Shown here piece after piece: positions 6,254 to 13,018 of a stretch of 15,412 bases of DNA. The DNA comes from Dehalococcoidia bacterium UBA2158. GTDB lineage: Bacteria; Chloroflexota; Dehalococcoidia; Lucifugimonadales; UBA3495. The notes below the pieces were generated by a model. The model was not told where the DNA came from and did no database searches. It worked only from the letters and a program-made list of their open reading frames with translations. The first letter of the stretch is position 1; the number at the start of each line of letters is the position of its first letter. The DNA lies in the NCBI GenBank assembly GCA_002328185.1, contig DCWQ01000061.1, positions 1 to 15,412 of the forward strand, given 5' to 3'. The translations under genes and the position numbers were made by a program.

Positions 6254-7414
6254 CTATCCCTTCTTTAAGATATGCACCGTGGTTACGTCCCCGGCGCCGG
6301 AGCATTGGGCCACGCCTACCCGCGCGTTGGCCACCTGACGGGGGCCGGCCTCGCCGCGCAGTTGGGTGGCTGTCTCGTGGATCATGCGAATGCCCGAGGC
6401 CCCGAAGGGATGCCCCATGGCCAGCAGCCCGCCGTCGGTGTTCACCGGGATATCGCCGCTCAGCGCAGTGCGTCCCTCCACCGTCCCCTGCCAGGCCTCA
6501 CCAAAGGGGAAAAGGTGCAGCGCCTCGATCTGCTGTAACTCACCGATCGTAGCTGCGTCATGGACCTGCACCAGGTCAACGTCCTCGGGGCCCAGGCCGC
6601 TCATATCGTAGGCCTGGAGAGCCGCCGGCTCGGTGCGGTACGGACTGAACGCCGAATGATCTGCGCCACGTCCGTTGTACTCCCCGGAAGTCAAAACGGC
6701 CGCTGCGATGGACACCGCCCGGCTCTCGTCGATGCCGTACTTGGCCAGGTCTTCGCGGGCGCAGAGCACCGCCGCCGCGCCGCCCTCGCTTGTGGGACAG
6801 CATTGGAACAGCGTCAACGGGTCAGCGATCATCCGCGAATTCAGGACCTCTTCTATCGTGTAGGTGTCCTTGCGATGGGCGAATGGGTTCATGGTGGCGT
6901 TCTGCCGGGCCTTTACCGTCACCTGGGCCAGGGCCGTGGCCGGAGCGCCGGTCTCCTCCATGTATCGCTTGCCCCGCAGCGCGTACCCGGCCATCATGTG
7001 GTCGCCGCCGATGTACCGCTCCGGAGCGTCCTCAGGGGTTACAGTTACGGGCCCACGTGGCACCTTCTCCGCGCCGAAAGCCAGGGCCATGTCATAAAGC
7101 CCGGTGGCGATTCCCCAATAGGCCTGCCAGAAGGCCGTGGAGCCGCTGGAACAGGCGTTCTCGACATTAACGATGGGAACGCCGGTCAGACCCAGCTTGG
7201 ACAGCGTAGTCTCGCCCACAGACATGCCCTGATAATAGACGTGGCCGAAGTAGGCGATGGCGATGTCCTTCCATTTGACGCCCGCGTCTTCTAGGGCAGG
7301 CAGCACCGCCCCGATGGCCAGGTCGCCCAGGTCCTTGTCGGGGAAGCGGCCAAACGGGTGCAGGCCAACCCCGACCACCATCACTTCACGGCCGGGTTTT
7401 ATCTTATTCGTCAT
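6254..7414 (-). CDS. Thiolase-family acyl-CoA acetyltransferase (SCP-x-like)
   Basis: A 386-residue thiolase-fold enzyme that joins or cleaves acyl-CoA using a Cys nucleophile. Seen: Cys88 in ENACSSGS, His335 in MGHPFGASG, and Cys371 in AQCSGAGD, i.e. the nucleophile, the His and the second Cys of the family. The N-terminal VMVVGVGLHPFGRF and the lack of the longer biosynthetic-thiolase loop resemble the lipid-transfer/SCP-x branch, whose members usually pair with a DUF35 Zn-ribbon protein. Exactly such a gene lies 108 bases upstream on the same strand. The frame is open to an ATG at 7483, but the ATG at 7414 has GGAGA seven bases upstream and starts where homology begins, so I use it. The likely role is the last step of beta-oxidation-like or aromatic/steroid side-chain degradation; the substrate is unknown. 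Confidence 0.92.
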   Translation of the reverse strand: MTNKIKPGREVMVVGVGLHPFGRFPDKDLGDLAIGAVLPALEDAGVKWKDIAIAYFGHVYYQGMSVGETTLSKLGLTGVPIVNVENACSSGSTAFWQAYWGIATGLYDMALAFGAEKVPRGPVTVTPEDAPERYIGGDHMMAGYALRGKRYMEETGAPATALAQVTVKARQNATMNPFAHRKDTYTIEEVLNSRMIADPLTLFQCCPTSEGGAAAVLCAREDLAKYGIDESRAVSIAAAVLTSGEYNGRGADHSAFSPYRTEPAALQAYDMSGLGPEDVDLVQVHDAATIGELQQIEALHLFPFGEAWQGTVEGRTALSGDIPVNTDGGLLAMGHPFGASGIRMIHETATQLRGEAGPRQVANARVGVAQCSGAGDVTTVHILKKG

Positions 7415-7522
7415 GGGTAATTCTCCGCAGTAGGGCTCTTGCCCTCTTTTGGACCTCATCCGAAGGTAGGGCGAACGCTTCATGTTCGTTGGATTCGGAA
7501 TCCATGTTGTCTCCTTTCCAAC

Positions 7523-7951
7523 TTAAGCAGGACGCCACTTATAGACAGCCTTGTCCGGTCCGCCGTTCTCGGCTGGCACCGCCTTCAGTACCATCTCAAC
7601 TGCCATGCCTATCTTGAGATCTTCATGCTCGCAGTCTATGACTTCCGCCAGCACCTGGGGGCCTTGGGGAAGTTCGACCTGGCCCAACACGTAGGGCACA
7701 TCCCCCGGCCAACCGGCGGGCGGTATCCTGACGATGGTGTAGCTGAACAACATGCCTTTGCCGCCCAGCTCCACGGCTTCTAGATCGGTAGATGTGCACG
7801 ACTGGCAGAAGACGGCCGGGCCGAACACGGTGGTGTCGCACTCGTTGCACTTGAAGCCGACGAGGGTGCCTCCACTAGCGTCGTTGTTCGTTATCTTAAG
7901 CCGGTTGGGGTCCACCGAGACCGGGGTTACCGGCTGTTCTGTATCTGGCAT
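7523..7951 (-). CDS. DUF35 Zn-ribbon / OB-fold protein, thiolase partner
   Basis: 142 residues from the ATG at 7951. Layout: a flexible N-terminus, a rubredoxin-like zinc ribbon with four Cys (KCNEC and FCQSC; C48, C51, C62, C65 when counted from the ATG at 7990), then an OB-fold (GMLFSYTIVRIPPAGW..., PYVLGQVELPQGPQVLAEV, LKIGMAVEMVLK). Proteins of this family bind the adjacent thiolase and help hold the CoA substrate, often being needed for activity. Upstream in-frame ATGs at 7972 and 7990 would add up to 13 residues without any ribosome site. A TATAAT (7958-7963) lies six bases before the ATG at 7951, so a leaderless mRNA starting at that ATG is possible. The thiolase gene follows on the same strand, and a CoA ligase gene is divergent. 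Confidence 0.88.
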   Translation of the reverse strand: MPDTEQPVTPVSVDPNRLKITNNDASGGTLVGFKCNECDTTVFGPAVFCQSCTSTDLEAVELGGKGMLFSYTIVRIPPAGWPGDVPYVLGQVELPQGPQVLAEVIDCEHEDLKIGMAVEMVLKAVPAENGGPDKAVYKWRPA

Positions 7952-7957
7952 ATCGGC

Positions 7958-7963
7958 ATTATA
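7958..7963 (-). promoter_or_regulatory. Candidate -10 box giving a leaderless DUF35 transcript
   Basis: A perfect TATAAT read on the minus strand, preceded by TG and followed after six bases by the ATG at 7951. A start of transcription at normal distance would fall on that ATG itself. No convincing -35 box is present. Confidence 0.35.
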
Positions 7964-8094
7964 CAGGCCCATTGACCCGCCATGCCGCAAATGTTAGTTT
8001 GGCGGTGCAACCGCATTTTCATATAAGGCTTGAGACTGTCAGGTGACTGGCTCAGGCCGTCCATCCACACAGTTATTATTGGGGTTCCCAGCAT

Positions 8095-9705
8095 ATGCCC
8101 ACCGACACACCAAAACCTTGGGAAAAATCCCTGGGCCAGTTCCTGGAAGAAGTGGTGGCCCGCGATCCTGGCAAGACTTTTATCGAGATTGGCGGCTTGA
8201 GCCGGAATTACCAAGAGTTCTACGACGGCGTGCGGAAAGCCGCTGCCATGTTCGCCGGGTTGGGTATCCAGAAGGGCGACCGGGTGTGCCTGTTCATGCC
8301 CAACTGCATCGAGTATGTCTACTCCTGGTTCGGCCTGTCCCTCATCGGGGCCATCGCCGTGCCGGTGAATACCGCCTACAAGCGCGAAGAGATGGCCTAC
8401 ATCCTGAACAACGCCGAAGCCAAGGGCCTCATTACTGACCCCTTGCTGGCCGAAGTTGCCGGAGCAGCAGCGGACCTGGCGCCCAGCGTAGAAATCAGGC
8501 TGCTGCGGGGCTCGGATTCCAAAGTGGATGGCTGGCTAGATTACGGCGAAGCCCATAACGCGGCTGTGCCTTTAGCGACCCTGCCGGAGATATCACCCCA
8601 CGACATCTCCATGCTGGTCTACACGTCGGGCACCACCGGCAACCCCAAGGGCGTTATGTGCACCCACCTGATGTATGTGGCCGCCGGGCAGGGTTTCGCC
8701 CACTGGACGGAGGCCACCCCGGAAGACCGATTCTTCACCTGCCTGCCCTACTATCACGCCAACATCCAGTACTACTCGACCATGGGCGCCCTGGCTGCCG
8801 GCGGGACGTTGGTGGTGGTCGACCGCTTCAGCGCGTCCCGGTTCTGGGACCAGGTGCGGGAGGCCAAGGCCACCGTGGTCAACTTCATTGGCATGATGAT
8901 GCCGGTTCTGTCCAAGAACGAGCCATCGCCCGACGACAAAGACAACACCGTCCGGCTGTTCTACGGTTCGCCGTCGTTTCCGCCCGAGTTCCTGGCCGAC
9001 TTCCAAGACCGCTTCGACACCGACATAATCGTCGGCTTCGGCATGACTGAGACCTGCTTCGGGACCATCGAGAAGATCGGCAAAGAACGGCGTGCCGGTT
9101 CGTCGGGGGAGCCCCGGCAGCACCCTCAGGGCGGGTTCGAGAACCAGGTACGCATCGCCCACTCTGTCACCGGGGTGCACGTAGGCGTGGACACCGTAGG
9201 CGAGATAACCATCCACAACCCTGCCATCATGCCCGGCTACTGGCACAACGAGGAGCAGAACACCGAGACCTTGCGCGACGGCTGGCTCTACACCGGCGAC
9301 CTGGGCTGGGTGGACTCGGACGGCTTTCTGTACTTCGTCGACCGGAAGAAAGACATCATCCGCCGCCGTGGGGAGAACATCTCGTCCCAAGAGGTGGAGA
9401 ACGTGGTCAAGCGCCACCCGAAAGTTCTGGACTGCGCGGTGTTGGCAGTCCCCTCGGAACTGGGCGAAGACGAGGTCAAGGCCTACGTCACACCCCGAGA
9501 GGGCGCCACCCCCGACCCTGAAGAGCTGGTCTACTGGTGCGCCGAGAACCTGGCCTACTTCAAGGTGCCCCGCTACTGGGAAGTCCGGTCCCAACTGCCA
9601 AGAACTCCCAGCCTGCGGGTAAGAAAAGACGTCCTACGCCAAGAAAAAGAAGTCCTAATCGAGGGCTGCTTCGACATGGAAGCAGCGGGAATCAAGCTGC
9701 GCTGA
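8095..9705 (+). CDS. AMP-forming acyl-CoA synthetase/ligase (CaiC-like)
   Basis: A 536-residue ANL-superfamily enzyme that activates a carboxylic acid to acyl-AMP and then acyl-CoA. Seen: AMP-binding P-loop YTSGTTGNPKG (176-186), GFGMTETCFG (core motif A5), GWLYTGDLGWVDSDG (A7), DRKKDIIRRRGENISSQEVE (A8 hinge) and the C-terminal A10 region. In A10 the usual P.TP.GK becomes PRTPSLR, so Arg508 stands where the adenylation Lys normally sits; the next Lys is 511. This could alter the first half-reaction, although some relatives of the carnitine/crotonobetaine ligase group also vary here. The ATG has only a weak ribosome site. The gene is divergent from the DUF35-thiolase pair, and an EVE-domain gene follows after 33 bases. 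Substrate unknown. Confidence 0.93.
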   Translation: MPTDTPKPWEKSLGQFLEEVVARDPGKTFIEIGGLSRNYQEFYDGVRKAAAMFAGLGIQKGDRVCLFMPNCIEYVYSWFGLSLIGAIAVPVNTAYKREEMAYILNNAEAKGLITDPLLAEVAGAAADLAPSVEIRLLRGSDSKVDGWLDYGEAHNAAVPLATLPEISPHDISMLVYTSGTTGNPKGVMCTHLMYVAAGQGFAHWTEATPEDRFFTCLPYYHANIQYYSTMGALAAGGTLVVVDRFSASRFWDQVREAKATVVNFIGMMMPVLSKNEPSPDDKDNTVRLFYGSPSFPPEFLADFQDRFDTDIIVGFGMTETCFGTIEKIGKERRAGSSGEPRQHPQGGFENQVRIAHSVTGVHVGVDTVGEITIHNPAIMPGYWHNEEQNTETLRDGWLYTGDLGWVDSDGFLYFVDRKKDIIRRRGENISSQEVENVVKRHPKVLDCAVLAVPSELGEDEVKAYVTPREGATPDPEELVYWCAENLAYFKVPRYWEVRSQLPRTPSLRVRKDVLRQEKEVLIEGCFDMEAAGIKLR

Positions 9706-9738
9706 TCACTGAATGCTGACAGCCTGCGAGGAACGAGC

Positions 9739-10206
9739 ATGACACGATACTGGCTCTTCAAATCAGAGCCCAACGCCTATTCATTTGACGACCTGACCAA
9801 CGAGCCCGATGGCTGGGCCGAGTGGGACGGCGTCCGAAACTACCAGGCCCGGAACTCCATGCGCGACGACATGAAGATCGGCGACGGCATCCTCTTCTAC
9901 CACTCGAACGCCAAGCCGCTGTCGGTAGTGGGCATAGCCAGCGTCGTGCGGGAAGGGTATGACGACTTCCACGGACTTGACCCTGACGACCAACATTACG
10001 ACCCCAAGGCCACTCATGAGAACCCCATCTGGTCAATGGTCGACATAAGAGCCGAACGCCCCATGCCTAACCCCGTAACCCTGGAAGACATCAAGGCCAA
10101 CCCTAAGTTGAAAGACATGCTGCTAATCAGGAAAGGCATGCGTCTGTCCATCCAACCCGTAACCAAAGAGGAATTCAACGAAGTCCTCTCGATGGGTGGC
10201 GCATAG
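9739..10206 (+). CDS. EVE domain-containing protein
   Basis: A 155-residue single EVE domain, the PUA-related fold of human THYN1, thought to bind modified bases in nucleic acids. Seen: YWLFKSEPNAYSFDDL at the N-terminus, W.GVRNYQARN (about 32-40), KIGDGILFYHSN (46-57), VVGIASVVRE, and the typical PIWSMVDIRAERPMPNPVTLEDIK stretch followed by a short C-terminal LIRKGMRLSIQPVTKEEF. Length is normal for stand-alone EVE proteins. The ATG is supported by GAGGAA at 9728-9733. It follows the CoA ligase by 33 bases, which suggests shared transcription rather than shared function. No restriction or McrBC-type gene is near, so a defence role is not indicated here. Confidence 0.94.
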   Translation: MTRYWLFKSEPNAYSFDDLTNEPDGWAEWDGVRNYQARNSMRDDMKIGDGILFYHSNAKPLSVVGIASVVREGYDDFHGLDPDDQHYDPKATHENPIWSMVDIRAERPMPNPVTLEDIKANPKLKDMLLIRKGMRLSIQPVTKEEFNEVLSMGGA

Positions 10207-10243
10207 GCGAAATCACTATGCGTGGATACCAAGAAGCCATACT

Positions 10244-10317
10244 CATTCGTTCGTCCTGAGCCCCGTCAAAGGGCGCTGGCGCAGTTATGGTTCGACGGAG
10301 CTCACCACGAACGGATG
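10244..10317. repeat. Imperfect palindromic intergenic repeat (74 bp)
   Basis: The outer arms 10244-10261 and 10300-10317 are complementary at about 15 of 18 bases (TTCGTCCTGAGC against GCTCACCACGAACGG). The centre contains GCGCTGGCGC. From memory, sequences of the form TTCGTCCTGAGC...GGTTCGAC...GCTCACCACGAACGG are common dispersed repeats in several bacterial groups. It occupies about half of the gap between the EVE gene and the SagB-like gene and codes for nothing. Confidence 0.75.
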
Positions 10318-10369
10318 ACCGGAAAGGCTAATTTCATTAGCTGCGACGTTCAAACCAAGGAGGCCGGTC

Positions 10370-11929
10370 TTGGCCAACGGTGACAGTCAAGCGGCGGGGG
10401 CGTTCCACGACGCCACCAAGTTAAGTTACATCAACCTGCTGACCAAGCCGCCGCTCTACAAGTCATATCCCGGCCTGACGCAGATACCGCTGCCCCAGGC
10501 GTTACCCCCTGAGATGCCCACCCTGGAGGCGATCTCCGGCGCTGGCCCAGGGGACGCCACAGGGGACGCCGCACCTCTCGATCTGAATGGGATTGCCCAA
10601 GTGCTCCACTACTCGGCGGGCCTGGTCAGAAAGCGGGTCCTGGCGGCGGCGGGAGAGGTCCACTACCGGGCTGCCGCATCGGCTGGGGCGCTCTACCCCA
10701 TCGAGCTATATCTGGTCTGCGGCGACCTGCCCGGTCTGGCCGCTGGCGTCTACCACTACGCCCCCGCAAAGAACGCCCTGTCCCAATTGCGGACAGGCGA
10801 CTACCGGAGGAACATGGCCGCCGCTGCCGCCGATGAATCGCTGGCATCCACCCCTGCAGTTGTGGTCAGCACGGCGGTCTTCTGGCGCAGCGCTTGGAAG
10901 TACCGCACCAGGGGCTACCGATACTGCTTCTGGGACAATGGCACGGTGCTGGCAAACCTGCTGGCAACCACCACCTCGCTTGGATTGCCCGCCCGCGTGT
11001 CGGCGGGGTTCGTTGACGCCGATCTAGACCAACTCTTGGGGGTGGACTCGGAGCAAGAAGCGAGCACCTGTTTGGTAGCGCTCGGCCAAGTGGAAGGGCC
11101 GGGGCCACATATCTCCAGTGCCCTGGACCCCATAGGTTCGGGAGACCTGGGTTTCAGCGAACCAATCCCCTATCCGGAATCAGACTTGCTCCACGTCGAA
11201 GCCCGCCTGGCATCGCCCGATGAAGTCACTGAGTGGCGGGGCCATGTTCATGGCGCCGAAGCGCGCATCCCCGGCATTGACTCCTTGCCGTTGGGTGAGG
11301 CGATCTTAGAGCGGGGCTCCACCCGCCGCTTCGCCCAGGAGCCGATCAGCTTGGACCAACTTTCGGCCATGCTGGCGGCTGCAACCACGGCGATGCCCGC
11401 CGACTTTGGCGGTGGTCTGACCGAGCCCTACCTGATAGTCAACGCGGTGGACGGCCTGACTCCGGGCGCGTATCACTACTCAAGAAAAACAAACGTGCTG
11501 GAGCTTCTGAAAGAAGGGGAGTTCAGGGCAGAGGCTGGGCATCTATGCTTCGAGCAGGCTTTGGGGGCCGATGCTAGCGCCGTGGTCTTCTTCCTGGTCG
11601 ACCTGGAATCGGCCCTGGGGAAGTTTGGCAACCGGGGTTACCGGACGGCCCAGTTGGAGGCAGGCGTGATGGGCGGAAATGTCTATATCGCCGCCCACTC
11701 GCTGGGGCTGGGCGCCACCGGCATGACCTTTTTCGACGATGCCGTGACCGCTTTTTTCTCGCCCGATGCCGCCGGGAAAAGCCTGATGTTTCTGGTGGGT
11801 CTGGGGCGCACTGGGACGCCCAACCGGGTAAGGCCCTTCCGCTCCAAGTACGGCGTACTCAAGGACTCACTGGCCCGCGGCGCAGGCGGCGAGCGGCGTC
11901 CGGTGCCAGACTGGCTCTACAGCAACTAG
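10370..11929 (+). CDS. SagB/ThcOx-family flavin dehydrogenase with two tandem nitroreductase domains
   Basis: 519 residues with two copies of the FMN nitroreductase fold. Domain 1 (about 70-250) has LHYSAGLVRKR, RAAASAGALYP (100-110) and YRYCFWDNGTVLANLLATTTSLGL. Domain 2 (about 308-505) has ERGSTRRF (314-321), the conserved RGYRTAQLEAGVMGGNVYIAA helix and LGLGATGMTFFDD. This is the layout of SagB/ThcOx-like proteins, which include azoline oxidases of peptide natural products, but no YcaO cyclodehydratase, precursor peptide or transporter is nearby, so that role is not supported. Domain 1's ASAGALYP and domain 2's RST/RRF each resemble one half of the usual FMN site. The TTG start has AAGGAGG (10357-10363) six bases upstream, the clearest ribosome site in the window. 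It is transcribed alone. Confidence 0.88.
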   Translation: MANGDSQAAGAFHDATKLSYINLLTKPPLYKSYPGLTQIPLPQALPPEMPTLEAISGAGPGDATGDAAPLDLNGIAQVLHYSAGLVRKRVLAAAGEVHYRAAASAGALYPIELYLVCGDLPGLAAGVYHYAPAKNALSQLRTGDYRRNMAAAAADESLASTPAVVVSTAVFWRSAWKYRTRGYRYCFWDNGTVLANLLATTTSLGLPARVSAGFVDADLDQLLGVDSEQEASTCLVALGQVEGPGPHISSALDPIGSGDLGFSEPIPYPESDLLHVEARLASPDEVTEWRGHVHGAEARIPGIDSLPLGEAILERGSTRRFAQEPISLDQLSAMLAAATTAMPADFGGGLTEPYLIVNAVDGLTPGAYHYSRKTNVLELLKEGEFRAEAGHLCFEQALGADASAVVFFLVDLESALGKFGNRGYRTAQLEAGVMGGNVYIAAHSLGLGATGMTFFDDAVTAFFSPDAAGKSLMFLVGLGRTGTPNRVRPFRSKYGVLKDSLARGAGGERRPVPDWLYSN

Positions 11930-11950
11930 GCTGCTCCCGGGTTAGGGCAT

Positions 11951-11984
11951 GTCCCTTCCCCCTCCCAACGGGGAAGGTTAGGAT
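11951..11984. terminator. Hairpin between convergent genes, possible terminator
   Basis: CCTTCCCC and GGGGAAGG form an 8-bp stem around a loop of about eight bases (CTCCCAAC), followed by TTAGGATGGGG. It lies just after the SagB-like stop and before the end of the convergent aldolase-like gene. The C-rich/G-rich layout recalls the flanks of repeats A and B. There is no T-run. Confidence 0.45.
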
Positions 11985-12024
11985 GGGGCCTTCGGCTAAG
12001 CATCAGACCTGCCCACGCGTGTCC

Positions 12025-12831
12025 CTACCCGATGGAATTCTTGCGGATGTGCTCCAGGGCCATCTGCATGTGCCACTCCATCGCTCCCAGACCCACTACC
12101 CGCACTCCTAGGTCGAATAGCCGCTTGGCGGCGGCGGCCATGGAGTCGAAATCGGGCGAGTCCAGACCCATGTTGTACATGATTGCCGCTCCGTTCTTCT
12201 CAGCGGTTTTAACCGCCCCTTCCACAAGCCGCATGACCTTGGGGTCCTCATATTTGAAGGGCACTCCCAGTATCTTTGTCACGTCACCGGCCGCCAGCCA
12301 GACCAGTTCTATCCCGTCGATGGCCAGGATCTCGTCCAGATCGTTCAGGGCCCCTTCACTCTCGACGGTGGGCACGATCAGGGTGCCTTTACGCACCTTG
12401 GCGGCGTACTCCGGGAATTCTTCAGCGGTCCAGAATCGGCGAAGGTGTATCTGGCGGTGCCAGTCGTATTTTAGCTCCACCAGGTCCCGGACCTCTTGGG
12501 CTGAGCCAACGGAGATCGTTACCGCAGTGGCGCCCAGGGAGAGGGCACGGGCGGCGTCGGAGATGGTGCGCCGGTCGGTGCCGTCAGCCCATGGGAAGGA
12601 CTGCACACGGATCATGGGAGAGATGCCGGTGCCCCGGGCGGCCCGCACCAGATGGGCGATGTTATCCCAATCGTGGGCCGTGAACATCATGTCGGCCATG
12701 AAACAGTCGATGCCCGCGATGCCCGCCACCTCCACCATGTTGGGGTGGCTGAAAACATAGGCGCAGAGCGAGGGCTTGCCGCTCTGTAAGTTGGCTAGCA
12801 ACCGGTCGGTTTCTTCTGTAGGGAAAAGCAA
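12025..12831 (-). CDS. HpcH/HpaI aldolase-fold protein with altered active site
   Basis: 268 residues of the (beta/alpha)8 HpcH/HpaI family, which cleaves or forms 2-oxo acids using a divalent metal. The metal ligands are kept: Glu157 (VPTVESEG) and Asp183 (LAAGDVTKILG), 26 residues apart as E149/D175 are in HpaI, and Arg75 (MIRVQ) matches HpaI Arg70. The usual D-x-E-H stretch, however, reads DMMF (47-50), so the catalytic His (HpaI His45) is Phe50 and the neighbouring Glu is Met. The enzyme may run another reaction or have lost aldolase activity. The TTG start has GAGG six bases upstream; its first codons (MLFP) are repeated upstream. The LLM gene upstream is on the same strand, but a palindrome separates them. 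Confidence 0.88.
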   Translation of the reverse strand: MLFPTEETDRLLANLQSGKPSLCAYVFSHPNMVEVAGIAGIDCFMADMMFTAHDWDNIAHLVRAARGTGISPMIRVQSFPWADGTDRRTISDAARALSLGATAVTISVGSAQEVRDLVELKYDWHRQIHLRRFWTAEEFPEYAAKVRKGTLIVPTVESEGALNDLDEILAIDGIELVWLAAGDVTKILGVPFKYEDPKVMRLVEGAVKTAEKNGAAIMYNMGLDSPDFDSMAAAAKRLFDLGVRVVGLGAMEWHMQMALEHIRKNSIG

Positions 12832-12882
12832 GGCGTACCTCGTGAGTCAGGTTTGAACATTCAGAGGGAACAGCAAGGTGTG
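12820..12882 (-). repeat. Duplicated start region upstream of the aldolase-like gene
   Basis: AGGGAAAAGCAAGG (from 12820) recurs as AGGGAACAGCAAGG (from 12865), 45 bases apart and thus in frame. Read on the minus strand, the outer copy gives TTG CTG TTC CCT, a second MLFP, followed by a stop nine codons on (TGA, complement of 12847-12849). It is either a small duplication relic or a nine-codon upstream reading frame. Confidence 0.5.
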
Positions 12883-12957
12883 ACTCTGTAACAAGCTTGT
12901 AAAACAGCACGGAGTGTAGCCCAATCAGGCGTCCAGCACAAAATCGCGGATCCCAGA

Positions 12958-12996
12958 GACACGTAGGGGCACGGCAATGCCGTGCCCCTACGTGTC
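12958..12996. repeat. Perfect 19-bp palindrome (REP-like; possible terminator)
   Basis: Arms 12958-12976 and 12978-12996 are exact complements around a single base; the left arm starts GACACGTAGGGGCACGG. From memory, GTAGGGGCACGGC...GCCGTGCCCCTAC is a widespread intergenic repeat in bacteria. It lies 23 bases beyond the stop of the luciferase-like gene (minus strand) and about 130 bases before the aldolase-like gene, so it could end or attenuate the transcript between them. Confidence 0.8.
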
Positions 12997-13018
12997 GTCG
13001 TCTACTAAAGAACGCTGT

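Noticed and set aside
6560..7294. Plus-strand frame (244 aa) opposite the thiolase
   Set aside because: The thiolase motifs are unmistakable on the minus strand; this frame is a GC-driven shadow.
7415..7483. N-terminal extension of the thiolase to the ATG at 7483
   Set aside because: The extra 23 residues are Arg-rich and not thiolase-like, while the ATG at 7414 has a ribosome site at proper spacing.
8593..9594. Minus-strand frame (333 aa) opposite the CoA ligase
   Set aside because: Antisense to a clear ANL enzyme; composition rich in Gly/Val/His with no motif.
9739..10206. EVE gene as part of a defence island
   Set aside because: No McrBC, restriction, methylase or other defence gene is nearby; EVE proteins also occur alone.
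10370..11929. Azoline-peptide (TOMM) biosynthetic cluster
   Set aside because: Only the SagB-like gene is present; no YcaO, precursor peptide, protease or exporter is seen.
12032..12760. Plus-strand frame (242 aa) opposite the aldolase-like gene
   Set aside because: Ser/Arg-rich shadow of a gene with recognisable HpcH motifs.
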